Source of the DNA: Corinectria fuckeliana
Taxonomy: Eukaryota > Ascomycota > Sordariomycetes > Hypocreales > Nectriaceae
NCBI GenBank assembly: GCA_019137255.1
Contig: WPDH01000261.1
Location: 62,001 to 126,000 of the forward strand
Length of the DNA stretch: 64,000 nucleotides
Direction: 5' to 3'
Within the stretch, counting starts at the first letter, position 1. Each line of letters opens with the position of its first letter. The notes under the pieces are model-generated. The model was not told where the DNA came from and made no database searches. It saw only the letters and a list, made by a program, of their open reading frames with translations. Shown piece after piece: positions 12,541 through 24,152 of this stretch. Both the position numbers and the translations under genes were made by a program.

Positions 12541-14170
12541 GAATTTCTGTTAGCCATGGCCCTCCGGTACAGATGCGAAGTCGGCCGACAGCAGACCAAG
12601 TTTACAGCGGAGCATGAAGGGGATGAGGTCAGGGAGTTTGTAAGAATGGAGCAAAATTTCCCCGGGAGAAAAAAGAAGGGAAGTTGCTGCTCTCGTCTTC
12701 TTATGTGCCATTTTAGGAATGACTTCGACGACATTAACTCAACGTTAGCCAGAAGCCACGAGGGGAGGAATGCAGCATGAGGTGTTTAGCTGTTCTGATG
12801 GGGCCCAAGAAGAGAGGGAGACAATCAGACCCGTGTGACCGTTCTGGCCGGAACATGAGAACGCCCGTGGCAAGAGACTGGACAAGCAGAACAGATATCA
12901 ACAGGATCCCAAGGCAAAGAGTGACCTGGGAGGGACCCAGGAGGACCCCAGACGGAACCGTGCCGTCGGGTGAGGAGGGCAGGTGGAGGGGAAGCCAAGA
13001 CGCCGCCGTTACCTGACAAGCGTCGACAGGCCTTGAACGGGTCTGATGGGACAATCAAGACGCAAGACGATTGGCATCGCCCGATACGGCCGATGATGAG
13101 GCTAGCTAGCCGCGTTGCGACCCAGGGCTGAACTAGGGTTGCTGTGTTTAACCTAGATGCTGAGTCGGCTGGATCGGTTGCGTTGGTGTTGAGCGAACGA
13201 ATGCAGTGCGATACGACGGACAGTGACACGGCACATGAGCTTGACTCACACTCGCGGCAGTTCGCTTAGTACGGAAGGGCCTACTAGTCTACAGGACGCA
13301 CCAACAGTACTACTAGACTGCTCGGGTACGCCATCGCGCTTCGGACGGCCTCGGTAACGGCCTCTACGGGCGTCTTGCGGCCTTGTCAGAAGCTGGCTTT
13401 GTGAGTATGGGAGTGAATATGCTTGCGTGCATGTGTGTGTACGTGTCTTCTAAAATGAATGACTCCATCTAAATCGCTGGTCTTCTAAGCAAGCCGAGCC
13501 TGCAGATGGCGATGTATCTATTATGGGGCGGTATGCCACGTGCAGGAGGCGTCTCATGATGCATTTTGAGGTTTTAAAAGGAAAGGATGTTTCCGAACAA
13601 AGAATTTAGGGAACAATGAATATGCCCAGACCCCTCCCTACCTTCTAGACCACGCAAGGTGCCGAGAATAGCCTCATGCTTGTTGAGTGATTCTCGCTGA
13701 ACGGGACTGGGCGTTATTCACTGACTATGACAGCCGCTTTGAACGAAACGCGCCATGTCGGCGTGCCTGATGAGGCATCCGCCATGTCACAAGTGGTCTG
13801 AAAGGTGCTCTGGGTCACTCTCGGCTTCCGAGATGATTCACTACCTTATCTATATTTGGGTTTGCGTGTGATTGCTCTTTGTGGCCGCCGCTTCAATGGC
13901 CCTGTGGCCCTTCCACTTTCCACTCTAACGTTTGACAAGCAAAGGCCCGCCTTCCTTGGCATCAAAGACATCATCTTCTTGACTGAACTCCCTTCCCTCT
14001 CCTACATTTCTCAACCCGTATCTTCTCGCTCATCGTCGCCTCGACCGCCGTCGTTTCGTGCACCGTTGCTTCTCCAACACCAGCAATTTCTTCCCCTATT
14101 AGATACACTTTAGCAGTTTGCTTCACCAGTCATAGCAGCGGATGCACCCATTCCAAGTATAGTTTCTCCG
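12541..14170. other. Intergenic, upstream of the F-box-like gene
   Basis: No convincing gene. Open frames on both strands (for example around 12825-13229) lack recognisable motifs. The last 300 bases are pyrimidine-rich (near 13980-14100), as in the leaders of other genes here, and probably belong to the promoter and 5' leader of the gene at 14171. Confidence 0.45.
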
Positions 14171-15480
14171 ATGGCCACCGTCCATCATGCTGTCAAGTTG
14201 ACAGACCTGGCCAACGAGCTCCTCCTGGCTTTTCTAGAGTTCTGTCCCGATCCGGCCTCTCTGAAGAACGCCTCGCATGCCCATCCAGCTTTATACTACC
14301 TATTTCGCGAGCACAAAGAAAGATTAGCAACCCAGGTCTTGAAGAATGAGCTCCCAGAGGAGGTGTTCGTTCATGCTAGCGTTGCTTTCATGGGCCACTC
14401 CCTGACGTTGGGAAATCCCGACAACCTCAGCCTCGACGACATCAGCAATGCGACCAGGGCAATCCCCGCTCTCAAGAACGATGTATCATCTCACAGCATT
14501 GATTTGAACTCGGCGCTGGGGATTTCGCGACTACATCGCAAGGTGGTCGATCTTACCGAGGTCTGTCTTCGTGAGTGCGCCGAGTCCCGAGACCAACACT
14601 TTGTTCCCCTTCGCGACTCTCTGAACACACGGACGCCGTCCAGGGGCGAACGGATCCGCATCCAACAGTCCATATACCTCTTCGAAATCTTGCGAAAAGC
14701 CTGCGAGGAAATGAACGTTGCCGAGGACAAGACACACGAATACTACCTCGACTTTTACTATAAACTGGGAGAACTGCACCTTTCCCTAGTGGACTATGCC
14801 TTGGCGCCGTGGGAGATGTACCAGGTGATTGCAATTCAGGCGTTCTTCAGGCGAGGGTTGCACGGGTTTGGTGAGTTCCGCGTCCCTTTTTCGCTGCCAG
14901 GAGTGAGTTGCTGATGCAATACTTTGCAGATCGAGACGAGGATCTCAGCGAACGCGTCATGCCTGGCCTGCTTAACTACGGACTTGCCTTCTTACACAAG
15001 GCTCTTTGTACGACCAGCATCTCTGAGCGCGACGATTTCCTCCGTCCTTACGAGAAGGAGGTTCTGACGAAACCGATCCACGCCCTTGGGATGGTCCTCT
15101 CCAGAGGTGCTAGGCGCACTTGGACCCGAAAGCAACCCAAGCCTCGCAGCCAGTACCAACCATTCAGCACCGGCGACCCGAGCGGCATCCGGATGTGGGA
15201 GAAGATCGAGGCCAAGCAGCTGGAAATATTCATAGACGACCCTCTTTGGACTGACATGTTCGACTTCGAGCTGGCGCGCCTGGAAGGCCGCCTCGATTTG
15301 TGGAGCGCAGCGCTTTGGGACGAGGGTCGCTGGGAGGACATTGTGCCAACGCTTTGTCTTCCTGAGCCTCTATGTTGGATTGGAATTCAACATCACTGTG
15401 AGCCTATGGAGTTGGGATTCCACGTGGCGAGACATCTTCGTCATCAGCAGTGGATGCGAAATGAGTCCATTGAGGGCTGA
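14171..15480 (+). CDS. F-box-like hypothetical protein
   Basis: Two exons, 14171-14870 and 14930-15480, joined by a 59-base intron with a GTGAGT donor, encode 416 residues. The N-terminus has an F-box-like pattern (LTDLANELLLAFLEFCPD, then spaced hydrophobics around a HPALYYLFREHKERL segment), which would suggest a substrate adaptor of an SCF ubiquitin ligase, but the match is loose. The remainder is helical and charged without a repeat or motif that I recognise. Frame and codon use are steady across the intron, there is no signal peptide or membrane segment, and the stop is clean. Neighbours are an acetyltransferase relic upstream and an aminotransferase relic downstream, so context does not suggest a function. 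Confidence 0.75.
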
Positions 15481-15934
15481 GGCTGTGTGATGCAGTCAAG
15501 GTGCTGGTTTGTTTACACGGCTGGAAATAGTTTGCTCCTTCGCTTGTCCAGATTGTCAACTGGATGCCGGACAGACACTTGGTTCAACGCATGGCAAGCA
15601 TCTGCATGTCATAGGAAAAGGGAAGGTTGGCCTTGATGGCGTATGTATATGGTCTACACAGGCATTGGTGGTACAGGTTTAATACAAATGCAATGTTACA
15701 CAGAAGTCTTGGGTCATATGTGTCTGGCCAGCGAATATCAAGGTCCGGCTTACTTGTTTTTGAAGTTTCCACGAAGCGAGTCATTCTGTCTAGCTCTGGT
15801 GAACAAACGACAACCCACTGCCAGGACTATTGACAATCCGCAGCTGGCTTATACGGAGGAGGCTCTCAAGATATGGCCATTTTTATTCCGCAAGTTGTCA
15901 GTCAAGCAGGATATCCTACACTGTGTTTTACTTA
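15481..15934. other. 3' region of the F-box-like gene
   Basis: No gene recognised. A plus-strand open frame (15643-15975) runs through here but shows no family features and ends inside the aminotransferase relic on the other strand. Confidence 0.4.
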
Positions 15935-16200
15935 CCTCCTCAAGCCTTCCGTCACGATGGCCGGATCTTGAGTAGACACAAGCCGGAACCACCCGGGCTT
16001 CAACGAATGCTCCTCTCTCGGGTGCAAGAACACGCCGGCGGTCCACCAGCTTCCTCGCCGGCGCGAACTCGGCATTGGCATCCCCGCCCAGCTCGGAAGG
16101 CCGATACGGCGACGGGTCGACCCAGACGAAGAAAAACCGGCGTTGCTCCCGGCTTACACGGAACGACGTGTAAGGCAGAATGGCTCTCTGTTGTGATCCC
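15935..16200 (-). pseudogene. C-terminal fragment of a PLP aminotransferase (class I/II, ACC synthase-like)
   Basis: The minus strand reads RRFFFVWVDPSPYRPSEL, continuing to ARKLVD, where the frame breaks. Moving the reading frame by one extra base at about 16056-16060 (GACC GCC instead of GAC GCC) restores AGVFLHPREEHSLKPGWFR, followed by LVSTQDPAIVTEGLRR and a GTAAGT intron donor. That is the C-terminal small-domain pattern of fungal class I/II aminotransferases of the ACC synthase-like group. The PLP lysine region is not found upstream, where the minus-strand frames (16200-16460) look unrelated. It is therefore a truncated and frameshifted relic. It lies next to a homoaconitase gene on the same strand. 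Confidence 0.65.
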
Positions 16201-16578
16201 AAGAGGTATATAGGTAGATCGTTGGCCTCTAGTGTAAGTCATTCTACCCAGTATGTCTGCCGTATTTGAGTCATTGAAGGAGCTCGCCATGGTAAACAAC
16301 TCCAATCCCACGTGCGTTCTACATTCCAGTTCGGTCCAATATGTGACGCCGGAACGTCGTGAGAGAACCGGATGGAGTCGCCGGCGTGAGAGACGGCGCC
16401 GAACCAATGTTTTCGGTTCAGGGGCCGACCCATCACGCTCGGTGTAGGGTCCACAACCCTCTATCTTCTATAGTAGAAGTAAGGTAACTAATACTAATGA
16501 GCTTTTTGAAGTTTCATATTTTGTTATTTTGCAAGAAGAAAGGTTGATCCGCTTGGGACACTAATCTGTTGAGCATTA

Positions 16579-18887
16579 TCATGACGACGCGGCAACCTGG
16601 CCCTTGACCCAAGCCTCGAGTCCCCCCGCCGCAATGATCGCTTGGACATTCGCCGGCAACTCGCCCACCTTCTCCGTCCACGTCTCGCCGCCATCGCCCT
16701 CGCGCACCTCGACGACGCTACGCTTCACATCCCACGTCAGCGTCCACCCCGTGCGCCGCGTCAGCATCCGGCTGTTCTGCTCCCCGGAGAAGCGCGCGCG
16801 CAGTCGTTCCACGAGCCGCGGCAATTCCAGGCCCATCAGCGCATTGTTGATGCTGTTGCGCGCAAAGATATTGCCGAAGCTTCCCGCCACCACCAGCCGG
16901 ATCTGCCGCGCCAGAAGCGCCGTCGCACTCTGCTCGCGCGACGAACCGCACCCTAGGTTAAAACCTCCCACGAGGATGTCGTTGGGCCGAGCGATGGCGC
17001 CGAAGTCCGGGTCGTAGTTCTCCATGCACGCGTCCGCCATCTCCGCCTGCGACACCTGGTCCTGGTACGTCAGGCGGCCCGGGTAGATAGCGTCGGTGTC
17101 GAGGTTGTCGGCGTCGCAGAAGAGGATTTCGCCGCTGATACGCTCGGGGAAACCGGGCAGGATCTGCGTGGCCGCCGACTTGGACTTCGAAGGGTCGGGG
17201 CCGGCGGATTCGATCCGGTCGATGAGAGACTCCAGCTGCTCGACCATGTTGCCGAGCTCGTTCCCAATGGTGGGCGGCGCACCATTGCCGAAGCCGTACT
17301 CCACGCCCGACCAGCCCGCCGGCACCTCGTAGGCGCCCGGCCCTGATATGACGCCGCTGAGCGCACTGGCGGCGACGACCTCGGGACTGGCCAGGTACGC
17401 GTGAGCGGTGCGTGCTCCGAGACGTCCGCGGAAATTGCGGTTGCTAGCACTTATGCCGACCTCGTCCGGCTCCAGCAAGCCCTTGCCTAGGCCGATACAC
17501 ATGGCACAACCTGACGGGAGCGCCTGCGCGCCCGCATCTAACAGAGCCTGCCAGTCGCCGGCGTCTTCGGCCGCCTCCTGCTCCGGCAGCGAGGCCGCGG
17601 CGATGTAGAGCTGGACGCCGTCGGCCACCTTGGGGATGACGCCGCCATTCGCCTTGGCGGCGTCTTTGATAACTTTAGCTGCCGCTGCCAAATCCGACGC
17701 GCGACTGTTGGTACAGCTCACGATATAGGCGCGGTTTATTTTAATGTTCTGCGGGACCAGCTCGTTTAGCGGCGTGGCTACTTTAACCGAGTTAGGCCCC
17801 GAGATATAAGGCGAGAGGGTAGAGAGGTCAAGGTAAAGCTGTTTAGCATACTGGGCGCCGTCGTCCGCAGTGAGGGGGTTGGCGAACAGCTCGTCTACTC
17901 TCTCGTGCGTGATGCGTTGTCGCGTCGTCCGTTCGTCGAGCATGGCGGCCTCGGTGGCCTTGCCTCGTAGCCAGCGTTCCAAGGTGCGGTCGATGGGGAA
18001 CAAGCCCGTTAGCCCTCCCCACTCACAGCTCATATTTGATATCGTCATCCTGCTGTCTACCGATAGGCTCGCCATAGTCTCCTCGGAGCCGGTGAACTCA
18101 ATGGCATGGTTGAGCACGTCGCTCTTGAAGAGCCCGCATAGCGCGACGATAACGTCCTTACCCGTCACACCTATCGGCAGCGTCCCCTTCAGCGTGACGC
18201 GCGCAATGGGCGGGATTTGCCACCATGTCCGGCTTGTTGCTAATATGCTCGCGGCATCCGTGCGGACAATGGGCGTTCCGAGGCAGCCCACAGCGCCGTA
18301 GTGGGTGCTGTGCGAGTCCGAGGCCACAACCTTTAATAAATCTTTAGTCATGTTTACAAATTCTAGAAAGGCTCATATTTTCTGACCATGGTCCCTGGCC
18401 ACGCATATCCTTCCTCAACCATGATCTGATGGCCTATACCTCGGCCCGCGGGGTACCGATCGATGCCGTGCTGCTTAGCAAAGGCCTCGATCTGTGAATA
18501 GCGATTGAGGTTGGCCGGGCTGGTGTCCTGTACGTTGTGGTCGATTGTGAAGACGATCTGCTCTGGGCGCTTCACCTGCGTAGCTCCCATGCTTTTGAAC
18601 TTGGTAATGATTGCGTGGGAATTATCATGAGACATGGCTCGTTCAGGCTCCAGGCTGATATAGTCGCCGCTCCTGACGAACTTGCCCTCGGGGAGGCCGA
18701 CAGCATAGCGCTGCACGATCTTCTCCGTCAACGTCTGCGGCGGGTGCTTCTGAGCAACGTCGGAAGGACGTAGACTTTCCACATGGGATGGAAACGGCGG
18801 TGATCTACCCGTGGTGGACGTATTCGGAGAGATGCTCGCGGAGCGGCAACGGGGGGTTGTCGAAAGCGATCGCAACTGGCGAGGCAT
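16579..18887 (-). CDS. Homoaconitase (aconitase family), probably mitochondrial
   Basis: Aconitase-family [4Fe-4S] hydro-lyase of the homoaconitase type, which turns homocitrate/homoaconitate into homoisocitrate in the alpha-aminoadipate route to lysine. Two exons, 18887-18387 and 18330-16579, are split by a 56-base phase-0 intron (GTCAGA donor, TGACTAAA branch-like site). Together they give 750 residues, close to family length. The N-terminus is Arg/Ser-rich and suits mitochondrial import, followed by TEKIVQRYAVGLPEGK and the GRGIGHQIMVEEGYAWPGTM block. The cluster ligands are C373 (IVSCTNSRASD), C442 and C445 (GCAMCIG); the C-terminal swivel domain has CGSSREQSA. The sequence departs from the usual lysine-pathway enzyme at several conserved spots (for example VVASDSHSTHYGA where TVASDSHSN is common), so it may be a second, specialised paralogue. 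An aminotransferase relic lies just downstream. Confidence 0.88.
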
Positions 18888-20121
18888 CCGGCTCGGCAGG
18901 CAGCCGATAGACGGAGTCCACCGAGGCCGACACTTGAAGAGTCAGATGAGATGGATCCTTGAGGGGTACGTTGCACGGATGCTCACTGGTCTGCGAATCA
19001 TTGTATGAAGGCCATTGGGCAACGTAGCTACGTTTTTGAGGTACATGGTAGTCATGTCGAATATGATAAAAGTTAAGAAGTCGCAGATGTATAAGAGAAA
19101 GGAAAACTTTGTCGACTTCTTTCGAAAACGAGTGATTATGTCAGCGAAAGTCTTAAAGAGGGCTAGCTCATTCATAAGTGTCTATCCCACGTATGTAATT
19201 GGTCTTCGACGTACCTTGACAAACGCCGTACGCTAAATGCTAGTATCTCACCTACGGTACCTGTTGCAGCTCCTCGACGCCATCGCAACCCACGCGCATC
19301 TTCCGCGTGAATTGTGCGTCTCAAAATCTCCAACGAGCTTACCCACACGCCCTTACAGCCACTGGTTACTCCAGCTCCCCAACGAACCTTGGATCGGCTC
19401 TGAGCCACATCATCTCCGGCATACCTTGGCGACCCACCAGCTTCAGCCATAAATCCATCTTGGATGACCTCGCGGGTTCTCTCGCAACTAGGGGCCAAGA
19501 CGCTGATCTTACCGACGGCAGGTGTTTCAGTGTACCGTTGCGACCAAGCTCGACTGTCATGACACTTTCGGGACTCAGATGGAAGCTTCGTGCCATGCCA
19601 TCCTCAGTCATATTCGTGCACCTTATTTCCTTGCCCCTTCGTAGACAAACTGGACTGCTCAACAATATTCATCCAAACTACACAGGTGACGAAGCACTTC
19701 ACGTCTGTACACCCAGGATAATGAATCCCTTGCCCGTTTGCGAGCTGCACGCTTTGCGGCCGCCAAAGACGCTTAGGAACACGCCGACAGTCCAGAACGC
19801 CCTGCAGAAACGCTCTTTCTTTGCCCAACCAGCATGTGCTCCGCCACTGTGACCCGCAAACGCTGGACCAAGCAGTCCCTAGAGGTCCATCTGAAGTATC
19901 ACATCAAGACGAGAGAGTACACTGATACGCGACACTACATGCAGCGTGAATGTGCCTTAGAGTAGCCCGGACAAAGCCTTGAGGTAGGAAATGAAGGTAT
20001 AAAGAACAGCCTCCGGCCAACTAATGGACTCCATGAGTTGGTTGCTCATTCAAATTCTGTACTTAGACAGTATCCTCGCCTTACACCCATCCGAAATGCT
20101 CGAGTGGTCGGTGATACAGCA
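18888..20121. other. Intergenic between divergent homoaconitase and HET genes
   Basis: No intact gene. An AT-rich stretch (19020-19160) lies near the homoaconitase start. Several overlapping frames exist at 19170-19850, on both strands, but none gives a recognisable family. The minus-strand frame at 19366-19665 has a plausible amino-acid mix and could be another relic. Confidence 0.4.
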
Positions 20122-22038
20122 ATGGCTAGATTTGTCTATAGGCCGCTAACTCATCCTCCCGAGATCAGAGTATTGACTCTAGATCCAGGCCGTGGCAGCC
20201 AGACTCTCGCAGGATCGATAGAGCACATTCGACTTTCTCCTGGCGGACCCCCCAGCCTGGAACCTCCCCCCAGCCTGGAACCTATTCCATGGGCGGCATC
20301 CGAAAGCTACAAGCAGCCCGATCATCTGCAACATGAACCGTATACGTGGTTAAGCCAGGAGTCTGTCATCCATGCCTGGAGCTGGCGTTGGCATCAGTCG
20401 GAAGAAGTTCCCATGCTGAAGAAGAAAAAGGTCAAAGAGTGAGTAGGCACTTTAAGCGAGCCTCTTCAGCACAACAGCTAATGCGTCAAAAGACACACCA
20501 TAGCCAAGAACCCGGCCTGGAAATTCTCGTGTAATCACGGACTTTATGACGAAATCCAGTACGATGCACTCTCGTACACGTGGGGCGATCCAACCAAAAC
20601 AGACATGATTGAGGTCAATGGCAAACGCCTCGATATAGCCAGCAACCTCTACACAGCGCTGATGCAGCTGAGGTCTCCAACCGCCGAGCGCCATCTATGG
20701 GTCGGCGCCGTTTGTATCTAACAGGAAAACATCCAAGAGAGGAATCATCAAGTGCAAATGATGAAGCAAGTCTTTTCGGCCGCCTCGTCTGTACTAGTAT
20801 GGCTAAGTGATGCCGACGACAACGTGCGTTCGAACCTGGGCATGATCCTGGACTACAATCTTACGGCGGGGCGAAAGAACCTCTTCAGTTATAAGGAGCA
20901 TGCACTGAACTGGTTGCACAACCTCTTCAGTCGTCCTTGGTGGAGGCGCATCTGGATCGTGCAAGAGGTCGTCGCGGCCAAGGAACTGGTCGTTGTCGTA
21001 GGACGTACCACCTTTCCGTGGCATTTCCTGGCGCGCCTATACCAAACGATCCAACTGGACGAGTTCCTTCCTCGTCCTCTTGCGCCAGTTCTTCGATCGT
21101 GCGGTTACCAGAAGTTCACAGCTCTTCACAAGCTCCGGCACAGCGGGGCCATGCCACTCGTTCGCTTGCTGCAGTGCACCCAAGCGTACCAAGCGACTGA
21201 CCCGTACGACAAGCTCTTTGCCCTTCTCGGGATGAGCTCAGATGTGACTACGGAGGATTTGGCGCCCGACTACACCAAGCCGGTTCAGCGAGTGTTTCAG
21301 GACCTTGTCATGTTCCTCGCCACGAGGCGTCATTGCTTGGATATCATCTCCATGGGGCACTTATTTATCTCGGAACCTGGCTCGCCGAGTGGGCTCCCAC
21401 GTTGGCAAACTTCATCCAGGCTGCGACCCTTGAATGGCGACACTGGTTCGTACTCTTACGCCACAGCGGGGAGTACAGAAGCGGTCATCGAGATGTCGCG
21501 ATTTCCTCTGGTCTTGACTGCCGAGGGAATAGTTGCTATACGGTAGACCTGTTTAGAGGCCCAAATCACCCTCGCTCACGAATGCCTGTCAACGATCCGA
21601 CGGTGTCAGTACATGGCCGGCCAGAAGGTAGATTATGAAAACACGGAGCTGTTCTGGCGAGTAATTATGGCAGACAAAGACCACCTAGGCCGTCGGGTCA
21701 CGGCAGACTTTGGACGAGAATTCTCCAACTTCATTAACGGGTCGAGTCAAGTTCGTTCCAGGTCCGTCCAGAATGTCTCGGACGCTGTCACGAGAGCGGT
21801 CATGGGCCGGCGGTTCTCCGTTACCAAAAGGGGGAGACTAGGTCTTGCGCCACCCGGGATACTGCTCAAAGACAAAGTTGTCATCCTTAAAGGATGCTGC
21901 GTGCCCCTCATATTGCGCGAAGCCGGGGACTACTGGGTCCTCGTCGGCGAGGCGTACGTTTCGGGGATAATGAACGGCGAAGTGATATCGGGGCTGGAGG
22001 CAGGGCGGTATGGGACAAGGATGATCCATCTAAAGTGA
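20122..22038 (+). pseudogene. HET-domain (heterokaryon incompatibility) gene broken by two in-frame stops
   Basis: Exon 1 (20122-20438) and exon 2 (20493-22038) join in frame over a 54-base intron with a GTGAGT donor and a GCTAAT branch-like site. The product would be a HET-domain protein of the kind that triggers cell death when incompatible hyphae fuse. The domain shows IQYDALSYTWGDPTK, then VNGKRLDIASNLYTALMQLR, then RHLWVGAVCI, where the family has WIDAICINQ. TAA at 20719-20721 falls exactly on the Asn of ICINQ, and reading resumes with QENIQERNHQVQMMKQVF in the same frame. A second in-frame stop, TAG at 21544-21546, precedes a C-terminal part ending near 22038 that contains GDYWVLVGEAYV. 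Asp is also replaced by Gly in the WIDA motif. The reading frame is otherwise kept, so inactivation seems recent. Confidence 0.85.
20243..20281 (+). repeat. Tandem duplication inside exon 1 of the HET relic
   Basis: A unit of about 18 bases (CCCCCCAGCCTGGAACCT) is present twice in a row, giving PPSLEPPPSLEP in the reading frame. It adds an even number of codons, so it does not shift the frame. Confidence 0.7.
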
Positions 22039-22357
22039 GGAGATGACGGACTGCATATTCTGAGGAACCGATAAAGACGGTTACCCATGTTCGGTAAGTG
22101 TTTGCTTAGGTTTCGATGTCCCCAACTGTCACTCAGCGACAACTCACCCCTAGAATCGAAGAAACAGCTTAATGGGGAATGATTCCGAAAAGCTCGAGTC
22201 TGGTCTCAAAGTTCAGCAACTCGTATGGTATTCAAGATCCGACTCCCGGAAATGCTACAAACCCCGCTATGATGATACCCCAACTCCCGTTTTCCCATTC
22301 TCCCATCAAACCCCAGCCCCAGTTCTATATACCCAAACCCCCCTGAACCCTCCGTAC
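22039..22357. other. Short intergenic between convergent genes
   Basis: This holds the end of the HET relic (+) and the 3' region of the siroheme gene (-). The small open frames are antisense shadows. No terminator-like or repeat structure stands out. Confidence 0.45.
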
Positions 22358-24152
22358 TCACTCGCGCAGCTTCTCCAAGCCCAGGGTGAAATCCTCAACC
22401 TCCAACCCGCGGAACCCCTCCTCGACCACCCAAGCCCGGCCCTTCTCACGGGCGTGCAGGAACTCGCAGGCCCGCCCCACGACCAGCAGCCCCGGCGGCC
22501 GGCTGCCCTCGGCCTCGATGGCTTCGGCGACGTGCTCGAGCGTCGTGCGGATGACGCGCTGGTCCGGACAGCTGGCGCGCTCGATGACGGCGCAGGGCGT
22601 GCTGCGCGGCCACAGGGCGCGCTTGGGCGAGAGAGCCGGAGCATCCTGCCCCGTCGGCGGCGGGGGGACCTCCTCGTCGGCGGCCGGGTCCAACTCGATG
22701 GGCGTGGTGAGCTCGCGGACCAGCCCGGCGATGCGGTGCAGCGCCATGAGGAAGACGACGGTGCGGCTCGGCACGTGCTCGGGCGGCGTCGGCGCCTTGC
22801 CCTTCTTGCCCGTGCCGGTGCAGATGAGCACCTGGTCGGCGACGTCGCGCTGCGTGGGCGGGATGGCGGCGAACAGCGGCGCGCTAAGGGCGCTGGTGAT
22901 GCCGGGCAGCACAGAGACGCGGTCGCCCAGGCCGCGCTCGCGGAAGTAGGCCACCTCCTCGCCGCCGCGGCCGTAGATGAACGGGTCGCCCTGCTTGAGG
23001 CGGAGCACCGTCTTGCCCGCGCGCACGCCGGCGAGGGCCATCTCGAGCAGCTCCTCCTGGGCGCGCTCGGCGTTGCCCGGGAACTTGCGGGCGATCTCGA
23101 CGGGCGTGCGGCGCGGGATCAGGTCGAGGACGCCCGCGGGAACCAGCTTGTCGGCGAGGATCAGGTCGGCCGACTGGATGGCCTTGTGGGTGGCCTGGGT
23201 GAGGAGGTCCGGGTGACCGGGCCCGCTGCCGGCGAGGATTATGCTGCCGACTCGTTTCTTCTCCATGGGCCAGGGGCCGCTCCGCTTCACGTCGGGTCCC
23301 GCGGCGCCCGGGTACGACCTGAGGACGGCCTCGACGTCGTCGTCGTCGATGGCGGCGAGGCGCTTCAGGGGCCAGTACTCGCACACCTGGCCGAGCCAGC
23401 GCACGCGGCGGTTCTTGGCGTCCTCGTCGGTGACGAGGCGGTTGAAGTGGGCGGCCTGGTCGACCGAGTCCTCCAGCGAGGCCTCTTCCTGGGCGAGGCA
23501 GTCCTCGCTGTGGATGCGGCGACGGACGTCTCCCAGGCGCGCGCAGGCCGACCCCAGGCTGGCGGGCAGCGACGCGGCGATCTCGCGGCGGATGCGCGAG
23601 GCCAGCTTGCAGCCGCGGCCGTTGGTGGTGACGCCGATCTGCAGAGGGCCGTCGGTGTGGGTGGACAGGAGGGAGAAGGTGCAGAGCTGGGGGGCGTCGA
23701 CGACGTTGACGGGGATGCGGTGGCGCTTGCACAGCTTCGCGATGTGTTGGCCTGGAACGGAGAGACGGACGCGGGTCAGTTTTCGGTTCAAGAGGGCTTC
23801 ACAGCGCCGGATAGTACGCACTCGTGTGATCCCGGGGCCCGGAGGTGACAAAGACGGCGTCGACCACGCCGCCGACCTCGTCGCGGCCGAGAGTCAACAG
23901 ATCCTCGTCCTCAAAGGCCTTCTTGTGCCACTGGACCTGGCCGTCGTCGATGCGCTTCTGCAGGCTGTAGTGAAGCTCGGCGCCCGCGGGGGCGACGAGG
24001 ATGGGGCGGGCGCCGGCGTCGACGGACTGGCCGCAGCGCGAGGCGGCGAGCGGGTTCGCGCCGACGACGAGGTGGATGCTGTCTCTGCAGTTGAGGGCGG
24101 CGAGGAGGGACGTCGGCGCAGTCGAGGCTGGTGGTGATGGCGATGCCGCCAT
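22358..24152 (-). CDS. MET1: Siroheme synthase: fused Met8-like and uroporphyrinogen-III C-methyltransferase (Met1-like)
   Basis: Makes siroheme, the cofactor of sulfite and nitrite reductases. Exons 24152-23822 and 23751-22358 join in frame (71-base intron) to give 574 residues. Residues about 20-275 are a Met8-like NAD-binding and dimerisation region (VFVTSGPRD, then IPVNVVDAPQLCTF, then GPLQIGVTTNGRGCKLASRI). From about 279 onward there is a tetrapyrrole methylase domain with GSGPGHPDLLT (285-291 start) for S-adenosylmethionine binding, VLRLKQGDPFIYGRGGEE, and PGITSAL. In yeast Met1 and Met8 are separate; the fused form is usual in filamentous fungi and parallels bacterial CysG. The Rossmann glycine motif near the N-terminus is weak (VVGANPLA instead of GGGxVA), so the dehydrogenase or ferrochelatase activity of that half is uncertain. 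The chosen ATG at 24152 matches family length. Confidence 0.93.

Noticed and set aside
12825..13229. Minus-strand frame of 134 codons
   Set aside because: No family features, and it overlaps equally long frames on the other strand.
18363..18887. A separate short homoaconitase-like gene followed by a second one
   Set aside because: The two parts are one protein joined by a 56-base intron; the join restores a continuous family pattern and needs no second start.
22172..23848. Plus-strand open frame of 558 codons
   Set aside because: It is antisense to the siroheme gene, GC-rich, and rich in Ala/Arg/Gly with no domain. The minus-strand reading has clear domains and a spliced upstream exon.
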